A DNA stretch of 64,000 nucleotides from Clostridiales bacterium (GCA_012839095.1 DUOA01000086.1:39469-103468), one strand, 5' to 3'. Counted from the first letter of the stretch, positions 26,565 to 36,081 are shown. Numbers and translations are program-made. The notes: a model not told the origin generated them from the letters alone.

Positions 26565-27656
26565 GTGAAAAAAAAGCCGGTTGATTTTCCAATTTTACTG
26601 ACTACCGTCATTTTGGTAGCTCTTGGCATTGTTATGGTATTCAGCGCCAGCTATTATTATTCTGCGGAACGATGGGGCGACAGCCTGTACTTTTTCAAGC
26701 GTCAGTGCCTGTGGGCTGTGATTGGCTTTGCAGGTATGTTTGTTGCTTCCAGGGTGGACTATTCCAGGCTTCAAAGGTATTCCCGCATATTCATGATTAT
26801 AAGCATACTGCTGCTGGTTCTGGTATTGCTGATAGGAGAACCAAGGAATAATGCCAAAAGGTGGCTGGGCATAGGAAGCCTCACCATCCAGCCGGCGGAG
26901 ATCGCCAAGTTTGCCATTATATTTTTCATATCGGACTCCATGGCAAGAGCCGGAGGCAAAATGAAGCGTTTTTTAAAAGATGTCCTGCCCATTTTATTGG
27001 TTGTAGGTATGGTCTTTGGATTGATTGTTAAACAGCCTAACTTAAGCACCGCAGGCAGTATCGTGATTCTGACCCTGGTAATGCTTTTCATAGGGGGATT
27101 AAATCTATGGTATTTTGCCGGCCTGGCGGCAGCAGGAGCTGTAGGAGCGGTGGTGCTTACCGTTGTGGCCGGCTATCGACTGGATCGATATAAGGCATTT
27201 ATTGATCCCTGGGCTGACCCTCTGAAAAGCGGGTGGCAGCTGATTCAGTCCCTGTATTCTCTGGGGTCCGGGGGTCTTTTCGGACTGGGCTTGGCTCAGA
27301 GCAGACAGAAATATTTATACCTGCCCTATCCGGAAACCGACTTTATCTTTGCCATAATTGGGGAAGAACTGGGTTTCGTAGGCGCAACCTTTCTTATTCT
27401 GCTTTTTCTTATCCTGATATGGAGAGGGATCAGGGTTGCACTGACGGCACCTGACTTGTTCGGAAGCTTTCTGTCTGCAGGAATTATCTCCATGATAGCA
27501 ATACAGGCAGTGATCAATATTGCTGTGGTTACCGCCTCCATGCCCCCAACCGGACTGCCCCTGCCCTTCATCAGTTATGGAGGCTCCTCCCTGGCCATGT
27601 TTCTGACCGGCATAGGGGTCCTGCTCAATGTTTCCAGACATTGCAGAACCGTCTAA
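26565..27656 (+). CDS. ftsW: FtsW/SpoVE-type peptidoglycan polymerase (SEDS)
   Basis: A SEDS-family glycosyltransferase with about ten membrane helices (363 residues). Family motifs are YYYSAERWGDSLYFFKRQ near residue 30, RWLGIGSLTIQPAEIAKFA, and the C-terminal ASMPPTGLPLPFISYGGSSLA. It polymerises lipid II with the class B penicillin-binding protein encoded upstream. It starts at a GTG. Its place in the dcw cluster favours FtsW or SpoVE over RodA. In most Firmicutes murG follows; here the next gene is murA. Confidence 0.92.
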   Translation: MKKKPVDFPILLTTVILVALGIVMVFSASYYYSAERWGDSLYFFKRQCLWAVIGFAGMFVASRVDYSRLQRYSRIFMIISILLLVLVLLIGEPRNNAKRWLGIGSLTIQPAEIAKFAIIFFISDSMARAGGKMKRFLKDVLPILLVVGMVFGLIVKQPNLSTAGSIVILTLVMLFIGGLNLWYFAGLAAAGAVGAVVLTVVAGYRLDRYKAFIDPWADPLKSGWQLIQSLYSLGSGGLFGLGLAQSRQKYLYLPYPETDFIFAIIGEELGFVGATFLILLFLILIWRGIRVALTAPDLFGSFLSAGIISMIAIQAVINIAVVTASMPPTGLPLPFISYGGSSLAMFLTGIGVLLNVSRHCRTV

Positions 27657-27683
27657 CATTCCTTCGACATATTCACGGAATGT
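27656..27683 (+). promoter_or_regulatory. Inverted repeat after ftsW
   Basis: ACATTCC (27656-27662) and GGAATGT (27677-27683) are perfect 7-base arms around a 14-base loop, directly at the ftsW stop. No T-tract follows. The rest of 27684-27779 shows only the murA ribosome site. Confidence 0.3.
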
Positions 27684-27779
27684 AACACCTCAATTTTCCG
27701 TGCATAGAATGGTAATGGATCGGAATTTCTGCGTAAATTTCGATATACCGGTGTAAGCGGAAGAAAGAGGTGTAGTTGT

Positions 27780-29048
27780 ATGGGAATGTTTCGAATCCGG
27801 GGAGGGAGAAAGCTGGAAGGAAGCATCCGGGTCATAGGGTCGAAGAACGCCATTCTGCCCATACTGGCAGCGGTAATCCTAACCCGGAAACCGGTAGTCC
27901 TGTATGAATTCCCCAGCCTTGCAGATGTTGAAAACATGTTACTGATACTGCAGTCCATAGGTTGCAGAATAAAAAGAGATAACTCCACCCTGTTTATAGA
28001 TCCGTCTAGTATAGACAGCTGGGTTATACCTGACAGGTATGTAAAGGAAATCCGATCTTCAATAGTCATGCTGGGAGCAGTTCTGGCCAGGATGAAAAAA
28101 GCCAAGATTACTTATCCGGGAGGCTGTGAGATAGGACAACGTCCAATTAACCTGCACCTGCAGGGGCTGAGGCAGCTGGGAGTGATCATCAATGAATCCT
28201 ACGGTTATCTGGATTGTGAGGCAGCCAATATGGTTGGTGCCGATATCCACCTGGATTATCCCAGTGTAGGAGCAACCGAAAATGTCATGCTGGCCGCTAC
28301 CCGCGCCAGGGGCCGGACTGTCATACGAAACGCTGCCAAGGAACCGGAAATCGTCGATCTCCAGAACTTCATCAACAGCATGGGCGGCAGGGTGGCAGGT
28401 GCCGGAAGCAATACTATAGTGATTGAGGGCGTGGAATCATTTGATGAAACGGAATATACCGTAATCCCCGATCGCATTGTGGCAGGTTCCTACCTGGTGG
28501 CAGCTGCTATCACGGGCAGTGAAATAGTTGTGGAAAACGTGATAGTTGAACATATTCAATCCATAATTACCAAGCTGCGGGAAACCGGCTGTATGATTGT
28601 CCCTCAGGGGGAAGGACCTGTCAGTTCGGTCAGAATCAAGGCTCCCCGCCGTTTGTGGGCGGTTGAGCATACAAAAACCTATCCCTACCCCGGATTTCCA
28701 ACTGATATGCAGGCTCTGTTCATGAGTGCACTGACAGTTGCAAAAGGTACCAGCATAATAACGGAGAACATATTTGAAAACAGGTTCAAGCATGTCCCTG
28801 AGCTGATCCGCATGGGAGCCAATATCCGGACTGAAGGAAAGATTGCAGTGGTGCAGGGCGTTCCGATCCTGAAAGGTGCCGGCGTTACTGCCGGTGATCT
28901 GCGGGGAGGGGCAGCATTGGTTATGGCGGGTCTGAAAGCAGAAGGTGAAACCTGGATAGACAACATCCGCCATATTGAACGGGGTTATGACAAGCTTGAC
29001 GAATGTTTGCGCAGCATAGGAGCAGACATAGAGAGAATTGAACAGTAA
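27780..29048 (+). CDS. murA: UDP-GlcNAc 1-carboxyvinyltransferase MurA
   Basis: Catalyses the first committed step of peptidoglycan precursor synthesis, transfer of enolpyruvate to UDP-GlcNAc. It has the N-terminal GSKNAILPILAA and the catalytic Cys116 within YPGGCEIGQRPINLHL, so it is expected to be fosfomycin-sensitive like other Cys-type enzymes. RYVKEIRSSIVMLGA and GGAALVMAGLKAEGET are also characteristic. 422 residues. AAAGAGGTG precedes the ATG. A 15-bp hairpin separates it from ftsQ. Confidence 0.94.
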   Translation: MGMFRIRGGRKLEGSIRVIGSKNAILPILAAVILTRKPVVLYEFPSLADVENMLLILQSIGCRIKRDNSTLFIDPSSIDSWVIPDRYVKEIRSSIVMLGAVLARMKKAKITYPGGCEIGQRPINLHLQGLRQLGVIINESYGYLDCEAANMVGADIHLDYPSVGATENVMLAATRARGRTVIRNAAKEPEIVDLQNFINSMGGRVAGAGSNTIVIEGVESFDETEYTVIPDRIVAGSYLVAAAITGSEIVVENVIVEHIQSIITKLRETGCMIVPQGEGPVSSVRIKAPRRLWAVEHTKTYPYPGFPTDMQALFMSALTVAKGTSIITENIFENRFKHVPELIRMGANIRTEGKIAVVQGVPILKGAGVTAGDLRGGAALVMAGLKAEGETWIDNIRHIERGYDKLDECLRSIGADIERIEQ

Positions 29049-29059
29049 TTTGTAAAAAT

Positions 29060-29110
29060 GCCGTAAAACTTTGCTGCAAGGCAGGGTTTTATGGCAGGAT
29101 TTTAGTGTTT
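29060..29110 (+). terminator. Strong hairpin between murA and ftsQ (attenuator or terminator)
   Basis: Arms 29060-29074 and 29081-29095 pair at all 15 positions (three G-T wobbles) around a 6-base loop. The tail, from 29096, is only interrupted T-rich sequence, so termination may be partial and would reduce expression of ftsQ and later genes relative to murA. Confidence 0.6.
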
Positions 29111-29142
29111 TCAAAACAAACTGATCCTTCGGAGGAAAAGCC

Positions 29143-29964
29143 ATGAGCCGGCATGGGACAAGAAAAGGCATTCTGATGTTTATGATATTGCTGATTTGCT
29201 TTGCTGCCATAGTGTTTATAGGCACTGAGGTATTTCAGATAGAAAATATAACAGTTGTAGGTAGCGCAGCACAGGATAGTGATGTTATAATAAATCTGTC
29301 CGGTATATCATACGGCGACAATATACTAAAGATAAACAGACAGCAGGTTAAGGAACGAATAGAAGGCAGTCCGCCTTTTGCAAAAGTTCAGGGCATCACC
29401 ATCAGGCTGCCCGATGAAGTAATTATTGCTGTAAAGGCAAGGAAACCGGCTGCCGCTGTACCTTATCTGAGTTCTTATGTCGTGGTTGATTCAGGCGGAT
29501 TCATTATGGATATAATCAGGCAGACTGATCATCCGCTCCTGCCCCTTGTGGAGGGAATACATATAAACAAGCTGAGCAAGGGCAGTCTGCTTGATAAGGC
29601 CATGAATGACGATTATAAGCGGAAAATACTGATACGGATACTGCAGGCTCTGGAGGAACGTGGTATGGGCAGTATGATTCAAACCATCTGCCTGGATGAT
29701 CCTGATGATATTACCCTGATTACTAAGGATGAAATACAGGTTATACTGGGACAAGCTGTTGAGCTGGACAGAAAGCTGGGCTGGCTGCAGTCGGAAGCCT
29801 ATACAACAGTACTGGAAAACGGCGGGAAGGGCACCTTGGATGTAAGTGTACCGGGAAAGGCAGTCTTCCTTCCTCTGCCGTCTGATGAACCGGAAGATCC
29901 GGAGAATGGGGAAGAGCAGCAGGAAGAGGACAATAGGGACAATGAGGATGTGGTGACAGGTTGA
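29143..29964 (+). CDS. ftsQ: Cell division protein FtsQ/DivIB
   Basis: A bitopic divisome protein of 273 residues. A short basic N terminus is followed by one membrane segment (GILMFMILLICFAAIVFIG), then a POTRA domain beginning FQIENITVVGS with NILKINRQQVKERI and PPFAKVQGITIRLPDEVIIAVKARKPAAAV, then the FtsQ domain. The C terminus is an acidic, disordered tail. GGAGG precedes the ATG. The last bases overlap the TTG start of the first DUF881 gene. Confidence 0.9.
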   Translation: MSRHGTRKGILMFMILLICFAAIVFIGTEVFQIENITVVGSAAQDSDVIINLSGISYGDNILKINRQQVKERIEGSPPFAKVQGITIRLPDEVIIAVKARKPAAAVPYLSSYVVVDSGGFIMDIIRQTDHPLLPLVEGIHINKLSKGSLLDKAMNDDYKRKILIRILQALEERGMGSMIQTICLDDPDDITLITKDEIQVILGQAVELDRKLGWLQSEAYTTVLENGGKGTLDVSVPGKAVFLPLPSDEPEDPENGEEQQEEDNRDNEDVVTG

Positions 29965-30668
29965 AAACATTGGGCGGAAAAATTGCCGTAATGCTGGTAA
30001 GCATGATACTGGGCCTGATGCTGGCTGCTCAGTTTAAGAATGTGCAGAAAGTAGGAGGGAACGTATCCCTGCAGCGCACACAGGAGCTTACCGCTCAGAT
30101 ACAAAAACTGAATCAGGAAATAGAAGGTCAGCGCAGTCTGATTACTGAGCTGGAAGACCGGATAGCCGAATACGAAAGCGCCGCTCAGGATGAGGGGAAG
30201 CTGAGCGATGCCATGTACCGTGAACTGGAGCGGGCCAGAAACCTGGCCGGTCTGACCGAACTGGAGGGAGCCGGAGTTATCATTACGGTAAATCTCATAT
30301 CCTACCAGGAATGGGGCGAAGTAGGCATTATAAGAAGCGTATACGACGAGGATCTGCTGATGCTGGTTAATGAGCTTAATGCAGCAGGGGCGGAGGCCAT
30401 AGCCATCAATGATGAACGCATTATTTCCACCAGCGAAATCCGAAATGCCGGTGATTATATCGTAATTAATACCAACCGTTACTCAGTTCCCTTTGAAATC
30501 AAAGCCGTGGGCAATCCCGATACTCTGGAGGCTTCCCTCAAGCTTTTGGGCGGAGTAGCGGATAATCTGAGCGAGGAACTGGAAATAAAAATCCGCCGGG
30601 AGGAACGTATCCGGATTCCCAAATACAACGGTCCTCTGCAGTATGAATATGCTGTACCAGTGCAATAG
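29961..30668 (+). CDS. DUF881 (YlxW/YlxX-like) membrane protein, first copy
   Basis: A 235-residue protein with an N-terminal membrane segment (IAVMLVSMILGLMLAA), a coiled coil of about 45 residues (ELTAQIQKLNQEIEGQ) and a DUF881 domain starting LEGAGVIITVNLI with DLLMLVNELNAAGAEAIAINDERI. The family is found in dcw clusters of Firmicutes and Actinobacteria; its function is not established. The start is a TTG overlapping the ftsQ stop (TTGA). A related gene follows immediately. Confidence 0.85.
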   Translation: MKTLGGKIAVMLVSMILGLMLAAQFKNVQKVGGNVSLQRTQELTAQIQKLNQEIEGQRSLITELEDRIAEYESAAQDEGKLSDAMYRELERARNLAGLTELEGAGVIITVNLISYQEWGEVGIIRSVYDEDLLMLVNELNAAGAEAIAINDERIISTSEIRNAGDYIVINTNRYSVPFEIKAVGNPDTLEASLKLLGGVADNLSEELEIKIRREERIRIPKYNGPLQYEYAVPVQ

Positions 30669-30684
30669 AAGGGCTGGTGGTAAA

Positions 30685-31434
30685 ATGACGGGGAAACCGG
30701 ACAAAACCATATGGCTGATTACCCTGATGTGTATTTTGCTGGGTTTTTTGTCGGTAATGGCTGTGGCTGAACAAAAAAGCGAAACGGAGATCGGGGGCGT
30801 GGCATCTCTTCAGAATATAGAAAAGCTTGTAAATGAAAAAAACAGCCTGGAGAAGGAAAAAGAGGAGTTGGAGCAAATCATTGCACAGCATGAAAAAAAG
30901 CTGAAGGAATATGAAAACAGTCTGGCGGAAAAAAACCTTCAGCTTCAGCAGGTTCAGAAGGAAGTGCAGGAAACCAGGCTGACAGCCGGTCTGCTGGCAG
31001 TGAAAGGGCCGGGCATAGAGATAGTGTTGAATGACCGGAAGCCTGATAACTTTCTCTCAAGCAACCCCTATATGCTCAGCTTCTTTATCGTACACGACAG
31101 CGATATGCTGCACGTTATTAATGAACTCAGGGACGCCGGGGCCGAGGCCATTTCTGTGAATGGAACAAGAATCATGGCAAATTCCCGAATCAGCTGCGGT
31201 GGTCCTACCATCCATGTAGGGAAATACGAACGATTTGCTCCTCCTTTTGTCATCCATGCCATCGGAGATCCGGACAGCCTGACTGCCGCATTTCAAAGGG
31301 AGGACAGCATTTACCATGATCTTATTGCCTGGGGTCTGGAATTCCAGATCCGCAGGATGAATTCCGTAGAAATTCCCAGGTATATGGGTGATACAGAATA
31401 TACCTATGCAAAAACAGTACAGGAGGATGAATAA
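30685..31434 (+). CDS. DUF881 (YlxW/YlxX-like) membrane protein, second copy
   Basis: A 249-residue paralogue of the preceding protein, with the same layout: a membrane segment (WLITLMCILLGFLSVMAVA), a coiled coil (EKLVNEKNSLEKEKEELEQ) and a DUF881 domain starting VKGPGIEIVLND with DMLHVINELRDAGAEAISVNGTRI. I start it at the ATG at 30685 (GGGCTGGTGG upstream); the ATG at 30643 would lie inside the preceding gene. Two tandem DUF881 genes before a small basic protein gene are common in this cluster. Confidence 0.85.
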   Translation: MTGKPDKTIWLITLMCILLGFLSVMAVAEQKSETEIGGVASLQNIEKLVNEKNSLEKEKEELEQIIAQHEKKLKEYENSLAEKNLQLQQVQKEVQETRLTAGLLAVKGPGIEIVLNDRKPDNFLSSNPYMLSFFIVHDSDMLHVINELRDAGAEAISVNGTRIMANSRISCGGPTIHVGKYERFAPPFVIHAIGDPDSLTAAFQREDSIYHDLIAWGLEFQIRRMNSVEIPRYMGDTEYTYAKTVQEDE

Positions 31435-31435
31435 T

Positions 31436-31804
31436 ATGTGGCTGCCTCTCATTGGCATTGTAATCGGCATTATACTGGGGATGACGCTGCCCTTCAATAT
31501 TCCTACCGCCTATTCTTCCTATATGTCCATCGCTGTGCTGGCAGCATTGGATTCCGTTTTCGGAGGTATCCGCTCAGCCTTGGAGAACCAGTTTGAGGCC
31601 GATGTATTCATTTCCGGTTTTTTTGGCAATGCAATACTGGCAGCGGTTCTGGCCTATATCGGTGACAGACTGGACGTTCCCATCTATCTTTGCGCAATTT
31701 TTGTGTTTGGTTATCGTCTGTTCAATAACTTTGCCCTCATCCGGAGACATTTCCTGGGCATTCTCAGAAAAAAATCCTATTTGGAGGAAAGTACGGATAA
31801 ATAG
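31436..31804 (+). CDS. sbp: Small basic protein Sbp (DUF1290)
   Basis: A 122-residue integral membrane protein with about three hydrophobic segments, matching DUF1290/Sbp from the Firmicutes dcw cluster (MWLPLIGIVIGIILGMTLPFNIPTAYSSYMSI at the start; I quote it only in part: the core is AYIGDRLDVPIYLC). Function is unknown. The ATG at 31436 lies nine bases after AGGAGG, while an ATG at 31427 would abut it. It follows the DUF881 stop by one base. Confidence 0.84.
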   Translation: MWLPLIGIVIGIILGMTLPFNIPTAYSSYMSIAVLAALDSVFGGIRSALENQFEADVFISGFFGNAILAAVLAYIGDRLDVPIYLCAIFVFGYRLFNNFALIRRHFLGILRKKSYLEESTDK

Positions 31805-31883
31805 TGATTTAACTTTGCCGGGATTTATGATAACATATTCACATGAATAAATATACTACCAGACAAAAGAGAGGTTTCCTGCT

Positions 31884-33074
31884 TTGAATAATCCTGTCAC
31901 GTTAATTGATCCCGGTACGACCAAATTGGCAGTACTGATATGTAGGAAAGGCTTTAACGGAGGGCTGGAACTGCTCGGTCTGGGCCGGGCCCAATACGAT
32001 GGGGTGCAGAATGACGGCTGGGAATCTGAAAACATAACAGGCCAGGCTTTGGATTCCGCCTTGGGACAAGCACGGAAAATGGCCGGTATCAGGATAAGCC
32101 GGTGCATTCTGGGTATACCCAATGAGTTCTGCGGGCTTATTAGGAACGAAGCAGAGCTGTCCCTGGGCCGTCCGGTTTCCAAACAGGATGTGATGGAACT
32201 GCGCCGCCGGGCAGCCGAGTATTCGCTGCCTGCTCCCTGGGAAGTTGCAAATGTCGTGTACGGCGCTTTTTCAGTGGATGGCAGGTCTGTCGGCAATCCT
32301 CTTGGTATTTCCTGTGAAAAGCTGGAGCTGCAGGCCTCCCTCATCTGCATTGAAACGGATTTTGCCGATCAGATGACCCGGTTCCTGCGTTCCCGTCAGA
32401 TTGAGGTAAGCAAGTGGGTACCTGTACCACTGGCATGCGGCGAGGCAATGCTTACACAGGAGGATCGGCATAAGGGCATCATATGGGTTGACACCGGTGG
32501 ACAATCCACCGATATTGCAGTATACAAAAACGGCATCCCTGTTTTCTATGACTGGCTTCCCCTGGGAGGGGATGATATCAGCAGGGATATAGCCATAGGC
32601 ATTGATATTTCAATAGACGAAGCGGAAAGACTGAAGCGGTATTGTGTCCTTGGGCTGGCTTTCGATGATGATTCCGAAGACTCGGCTATGCAAATGCCCA
32701 TACGGGACGGACAGCACATTCAGAATATTCCCATGGGTTTTCTGCAGGAGATAGTGGAATCACGGATTGAAGAAATCCTGGAGCTGGTTGTTAAGAGGGT
32801 TGAAGCTGAAGGTCTGCTGGCAGACTCTCAAAGGGTTGTGCTGACCGGAGGCGGTCTCTCTCTCTTCAGGGGAATCAGGGAACTGGGCAGCCGCATACTG
32901 GGGCTGCCGGTGTATTTGGGGGTCCCGGACGTGATCGGGCTTTCCAGCCCCACGCTGTCATCGGTATATTCCATCGGCTGTTATGGAATTAAGGACAAAC
33001 CATATGCAGGATGGAGCTTATCGGGTATTTGGGGAACCCTGCGCAGAAAACTGATAAGCAAAATAAAAATATAA
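31884..33074 (+). CDS. ftsA: Cell division protein FtsA
   Basis: An actin-fold protein that tethers FtsZ to the membrane (396 residues). Phosphate 1 is in LIDPGTTKLAVL, phosphate 2 in WVDTGGQSTDIAVYKNG and the adenosine motif in VVLTGGGLSLFRGI. The SHS2-like domain 1C follows the first motif. The C terminus ends in a basic amphipathic helix, GIWGTLRRKLISKIKI, the membrane-targeting element of FtsA. The phosphate 1 loop is more divergent than in Bacillus FtsA. It starts with TTG behind AGAGAGG and lies just before ftsZ. Confidence 0.9.
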   Translation: MNNPVTLIDPGTTKLAVLICRKGFNGGLELLGLGRAQYDGVQNDGWESENITGQALDSALGQARKMAGIRISRCILGIPNEFCGLIRNEAELSLGRPVSKQDVMELRRRAAEYSLPAPWEVANVVYGAFSVDGRSVGNPLGISCEKLELQASLICIETDFADQMTRFLRSRQIEVSKWVPVPLACGEAMLTQEDRHKGIIWVDTGGQSTDIAVYKNGIPVFYDWLPLGGDDISRDIAIGIDISIDEAERLKRYCVLGLAFDDDSEDSAMQMPIRDGQHIQNIPMGFLQEIVESRIEEILELVVKRVEAEGLLADSQRVVLTGGGLSLFRGIRELGSRILGLPVYLGVPDVIGLSSPTLSSVYSIGCYGIKDKPYAGWSLSGIWGTLRRKLISKIKI

Positions 33075-33107
33075 TGATATACTTATTACATAAAGGGAGG
33101 GTACGGC

Positions 33108-34184
33108 GTGCTGGAATTTGACATTGACATGAATTCGTTTGCACAGATAAAGGTAATAGGTGTGGGCGGAGCCGGTAACAGCGCTGTCAACCGTATGATT
33201 CAATATGGTTTGAAGGGCGTGGATTTTATCTCGATAAATACTGACAAGCAGGCTCTGTATCTGTCACAGGCGACGCAGAAAATACAGATCGGTGAGAAGA
33301 TAACCAAGGGGCTGGGAGCCGGAGCCGATCCGGAAATCGGCCAGAAGGCTGCTGAGGAAAGCCGTGAGGAAATGGCTCAGTGCATAAAGGGCTCTGACAT
33401 GGTTTTCATTACAGCCGGTATGGGAGGAGGCACCGGTACCGGTGCTGCACCGGTGGTGGCTGAGCTGGCCAGGGAGATGGGGATACTGACAGTCGGTGTT
33501 GTAACCAAGCCTTTTCTCTTTGAAGGCCGTAAACGCTCCCTGAATGCAGAAAAGGGTATTGCCCTCTTAAAGGATAAGGTGGATACCCTGGTTACCATAC
33601 CCAATGATCGATTGCTGCAGGTGGTTGAAAAACGCACATCCATACTGGAAGCCTTCAAGATCGCGGATGATGTCCTGCGTCAGGGCGTACAGGGAATATC
33701 CGATTTAATTGCCGTACCCGGTCTGGTTAACCTGGACTTTGCAGATGTCCGCACCATTATGAAGGAAAAAGGTCTTGCTCACATGGGCATTGGCAGGGGC
33801 AACGGAGACAATCGGGCAACTGATGCAGCAAAACAGGCTATTCAGAGCCCGCTCCTTGAAACCACCATTGAAGGGGCCAGAGGTGTACTTTTGAATATTA
33901 CAGGCGGCCCCAATCTGGGCCTGTATGAGGTAAATGAGGCCGCCGAGCTGGTTGCCCAGGCTGCAGATCCGGAAGCAAATATAATTTTCGGTGCAGTCAT
34001 CGATGAAAACCTGGATGATGAAATCCAGATTATAGTAATCGCTACCGGTTTCAATAAGGCAATGGAAAAACAGGAACGCAAGCTGGTGGAAAAGGGACTG
34101 GAAAACATGCGGGCTGCAGCTTCACGGGATGATTCCGATGATTTGGAAATTCCCACATTCCTGAGAAGAAATCGTTTAAGGTAG
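33108..34184 (+). CDS. ftsZ: Cell division protein FtsZ
   Basis: The tubulin-like GTPase of the Z ring. The GTP-binding tubulin signature is [12 protein letters not shown], with [15 protein letters not shown] at the N terminus and the T7 loop in [11 protein letters not shown]. The conserved C-terminal peptide is [10 protein letters not shown], joined by an unusually short linker, so the whole protein is 358 residues. It starts at a GTG behind GGGAGGG, giving the expected MLEF-type N terminus. A strong terminator follows. Confidence 0.97.
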   Translation: MLEFDIDMNSFAQIKVIGVGGAGNSAVNRMIQYGLKGVDFISINTDKQALYLSQATQKIQIGEKITKGLGAGADPEIGQKAAEESREEMAQCIKGSDMVFITAGMGGGTGTGAAPVVAELAREMGILTVGVVTKPFLFEGRKRSLNAEKGIALLKDKVDTLVTIPNDRLLQVVEKRTSILEAFKIADDVLRQGVQGISDLIAVPGLVNLDFADVRTIMKEKGLAHMGIGRGNGDNRATDAAKQAIQSPLLETTIEGARGVLLNITGGPNLGLYEVNEAAELVAQAADPEANIIFGAVIDENLDDEIQIIVIATGFNKAMEKQERKLVEKGLENMRAAASRDDSDDLEIPTFLRRNRLR

Positions 34185-34221
34185 GCAGCAGGCATAGACA
34201 TAAACAAGAACATACAGAAGG

Positions 34222-34266
34222 AAAATAGCGACAATAAAGGATATTTATTGCCGCTATTTTTTTTTC
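34222..34266 (+). terminator. Rho-independent terminator after ftsZ
   Basis: Arms 34222-34238 and 34244-34260 pair over 17 positions with one mismatch around a 5-base loop, followed by a run of T. It closes the dcw operon. Confidence 0.92.
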
Positions 34267-34354
34267 TTTGCAGCGCTGTTCTACAGGATCCTCATTTGTA
34301 ATAGGTTATAATAAGGACAACAAGGGTGGTACAGGTCAGAAGGATGGGATTGGG

Positions 34355-35251
34355 TTGAAGCAATGTTTCCTTGATGTCATCTGGCTGGATAATCTGCTGA
34401 TTAATTTTATTGTTTTGCGGGTCACATGGAAGCTGTCGGGAAACACTTCTCCCATATGGAGGCTGTGGTGTTCTGCATGTATCGGAGCATGCTATGCCAT
34501 ACTGCTTATTCTTCCGGGATTCTCATACCTGTCCGGGCTGCCCCTGAAGCTTCTGTTGTCACTGGCAATGCTGGCAGCAGGGTTTCGTATACGCTCTTTT
34601 ACGGAATTTCTGAAACTGCTGGGTTATTTTTATGGAGTAACCTTTTTGCTGGGAGGAGCAGCCTTTGGGATTTATTACTTCTTTAATGCAGGCCTGGAGA
34701 TTTCAGGAGGCGTATTTATTATTCATGATTTTCCCATAAAGATCCTGGTCTTCTCCGTGGTTTTCATTATTTTCCTCTATCGCCGGCTGTGGCCTTTATT
34801 ACGTTTTCGGATCAACAGACAGCAGCTTGTCTACCAGGTGGAGCTTCAGTTTGGGGATAAAAGCATTTCTATGGATGCATTTCTGGATACGGGGAATGAA
34901 CTGACGGATCCCATAAGCGGGTGTCCTGTCATAGTAGTGGAATTTGAACGCATTCAATCCATTCTGCCGTATGAGATACAAAAGATTTATCTGCAGGGCA
35001 GAGAAGAACAATTGGAATACATTACAAGGGTAATGTCAGAATCGACCTGGATCAATCGATTCTGTATCGTACCCTACAGCACCCTGGATTATTCCGGCAG
35101 TATACTTCCGGCCTTTCGCCCGGACAGTGTGCGCATAAAGTCAGAGGACGGCTGGCTGGAAGCCGGAGAAACACTGATTGGCATACGCAACCGTAAACTA
35201 TCAGTCAGTGATGAGTACCATGCATTGATCCAGCCCCGCATTATTCCGTAA
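34355..35251 (+). CDS. spoIIGA: Sigma-E processing peptidase SpoIIGA
   Basis: A membrane-bound aspartic protease that cleaves pro-sigma-E in the mother cell. Five hydrophobic segments in the first 150 residues are followed by a cytosolic protease domain with catalytic Asp178 in DTGNELTDP. I start at the TTG at 34355 (MKQCFLDVIWLDNLLIN follows), which has AAGGATGGGA upstream; an ATG at 34268 lies in the terminator tail of ftsZ. 298 residues. A TATAAT hexamer at 34307-34312 lies upstream with no good -35, as expected of an activator-dependent promoter. sigE follows by 15 bases. Confidence 0.92.
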   Translation: MKQCFLDVIWLDNLLINFIVLRVTWKLSGNTSPIWRLWCSACIGACYAILLILPGFSYLSGLPLKLLLSLAMLAAGFRIRSFTEFLKLLGYFYGVTFLLGGAAFGIYYFFNAGLEISGGVFIIHDFPIKILVFSVVFIIFLYRRLWPLLRFRINRQQLVYQVELQFGDKSISMDAFLDTGNELTDPISGCPVIVVEFERIQSILPYEIQKIYLQGREEQLEYITRVMSESTWINRFCIVPYSTLDYSGSILPAFRPDSVRIKSEDGWLEAGETLIGIRNRKLSVSDEYHALIQPRIIP

Positions 35252-35266
35252 CAGGAGGTCTGATTA

Positions 35267-35998
35267 ATGTCCCTGTATAGTAAACTTAGGATGCATTGCC
35301 TTGTGACCTGGATAAAATTCACCAGCAGGCTGAAAATTCTGAAATACCGGCTCATCTACTATATCAGCGGAAATGAAGCCCTGCCTCCTCCATTGTCCAA
35401 TGAGGAGGAGACCAGCTTAATAAGCAGGCTGGGAATGGGCGATCTTTCGGTAAAGAGCATTCTAATCGAACGCAATCTACGCCTGGTTGTCTACATAGCA
35501 AGAAAATTTGAAAATACCGGAATAGGTGTAGAGGATTTGATCTCCATTGGCACTATCGGCCTTATAAAAGCAGTAAATACCTTCGATCCCTCCAAGAAAA
35601 TCAAGCTGGCCACTTATGCATCCCGCTGCATAGAAAATGAAATTCTGATGTATCTGCGGCGAAACGGCAAAGTTAAGTCCGAAATTTCCTTTGACGAGCC
35701 ACTGAATATAGACTGGGACGGAAACGAGCTGCTGCTGTCAGATATATTGGGTACGGAAAACGATTTGGTATACAAATACATAGAGGACGAGGTTGACAGG
35801 GAATTGCTGAATCTTGCCATGAATCTTCTTTCCCGCAGAGAAAGATGCATCATTGAACTGAGATTCGGTCTGCGGGACGGTTCAGAAAAGACACAAAAGG
35901 AGGTTGCTGACCTGCTGGGAATTTCTCAATCCTACATTTCCCGGCTGGAAAAACGCATAATCAAGCGATTGAAAAAGGAAATCAGCCGCATGTTGTGA
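35267..35998 (+). CDS. sigE: Sporulation sigma factor SigE (pro-form)
   Basis: The early mother-cell sigma factor. The N terminus is a membrane-associated pro-region of roughly 27-30 residues ([17 protein letters not shown]) which SpoIIGA removes. Region 2 ([33 protein letters not shown]) and region 4 with a helix-turn-helix ([21 protein letters not shown]) are complete. 243 residues. CAGGAGG precedes the ATG. It is encoded between its protease and sigG, the standard order. Confidence 0.96.
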   Translation: MSLYSKLRMHCLVTWIKFTSRLKILKYRLIYYISGNEALPPPLSNEEETSLISRLGMGDLSVKSILIERNLRLVVYIARKFENTGIGVEDLISIGTIGLIKAVNTFDPSKKIKLATYASRCIENEILMYLRRNGKVKSEISFDEPLNIDWDGNELLLSDILGTENDLVYKYIEDEVDRELLNLAMNLLSRRERCIIELRFGLRDGSEKTQKEVADLLGISQSYISRLEKRIIKRLKKEISRML

Positions 35999-35999
35999 A

Positions 36000-36029
36000 G
36001 AATAAATTACTCCATCCGGGGCAATACTT
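36000..36029 (+). promoter_or_regulatory. Candidate sigma-F/G-type promoter of sigG
   Basis: GAATA (36000-36004), 15 bases, then GGCAATACTT (36020-36029), which fits the sigma-F -10 pattern GGNNANANTN. The -35 has A where sigma-F prefers C or T. It lies 53 bases before the sigG start. Confidence 0.5.
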
Positions 36030-36043
36030 TCTTTAAAGAAGGA

Positions 36044-36063
36044 CATCCTGTTTCTGCAGGATG
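36044..36063 (+). promoter_or_regulatory. Leader hairpin before sigG
   Basis: CATCCTG (36044-36050) pairs perfectly with CAGGATG (36057-36063) around a 6-base loop, five bases before the GGAGGG ribosome-binding site of sigG. It has no T-tract and so is unlikely to be a terminator; it could reduce ribosome access. Confidence 0.55.
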
Positions 36064-36081
36064 GGGATGGAGGGAAAATGC

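Noticed and set aside
34262..34355. Spo0A boxes in the spoIIGA promoter
   Set aside because: No TTGTCGAA-like sequence or its complement is visible, although control by Spo0A remains likely from other species.
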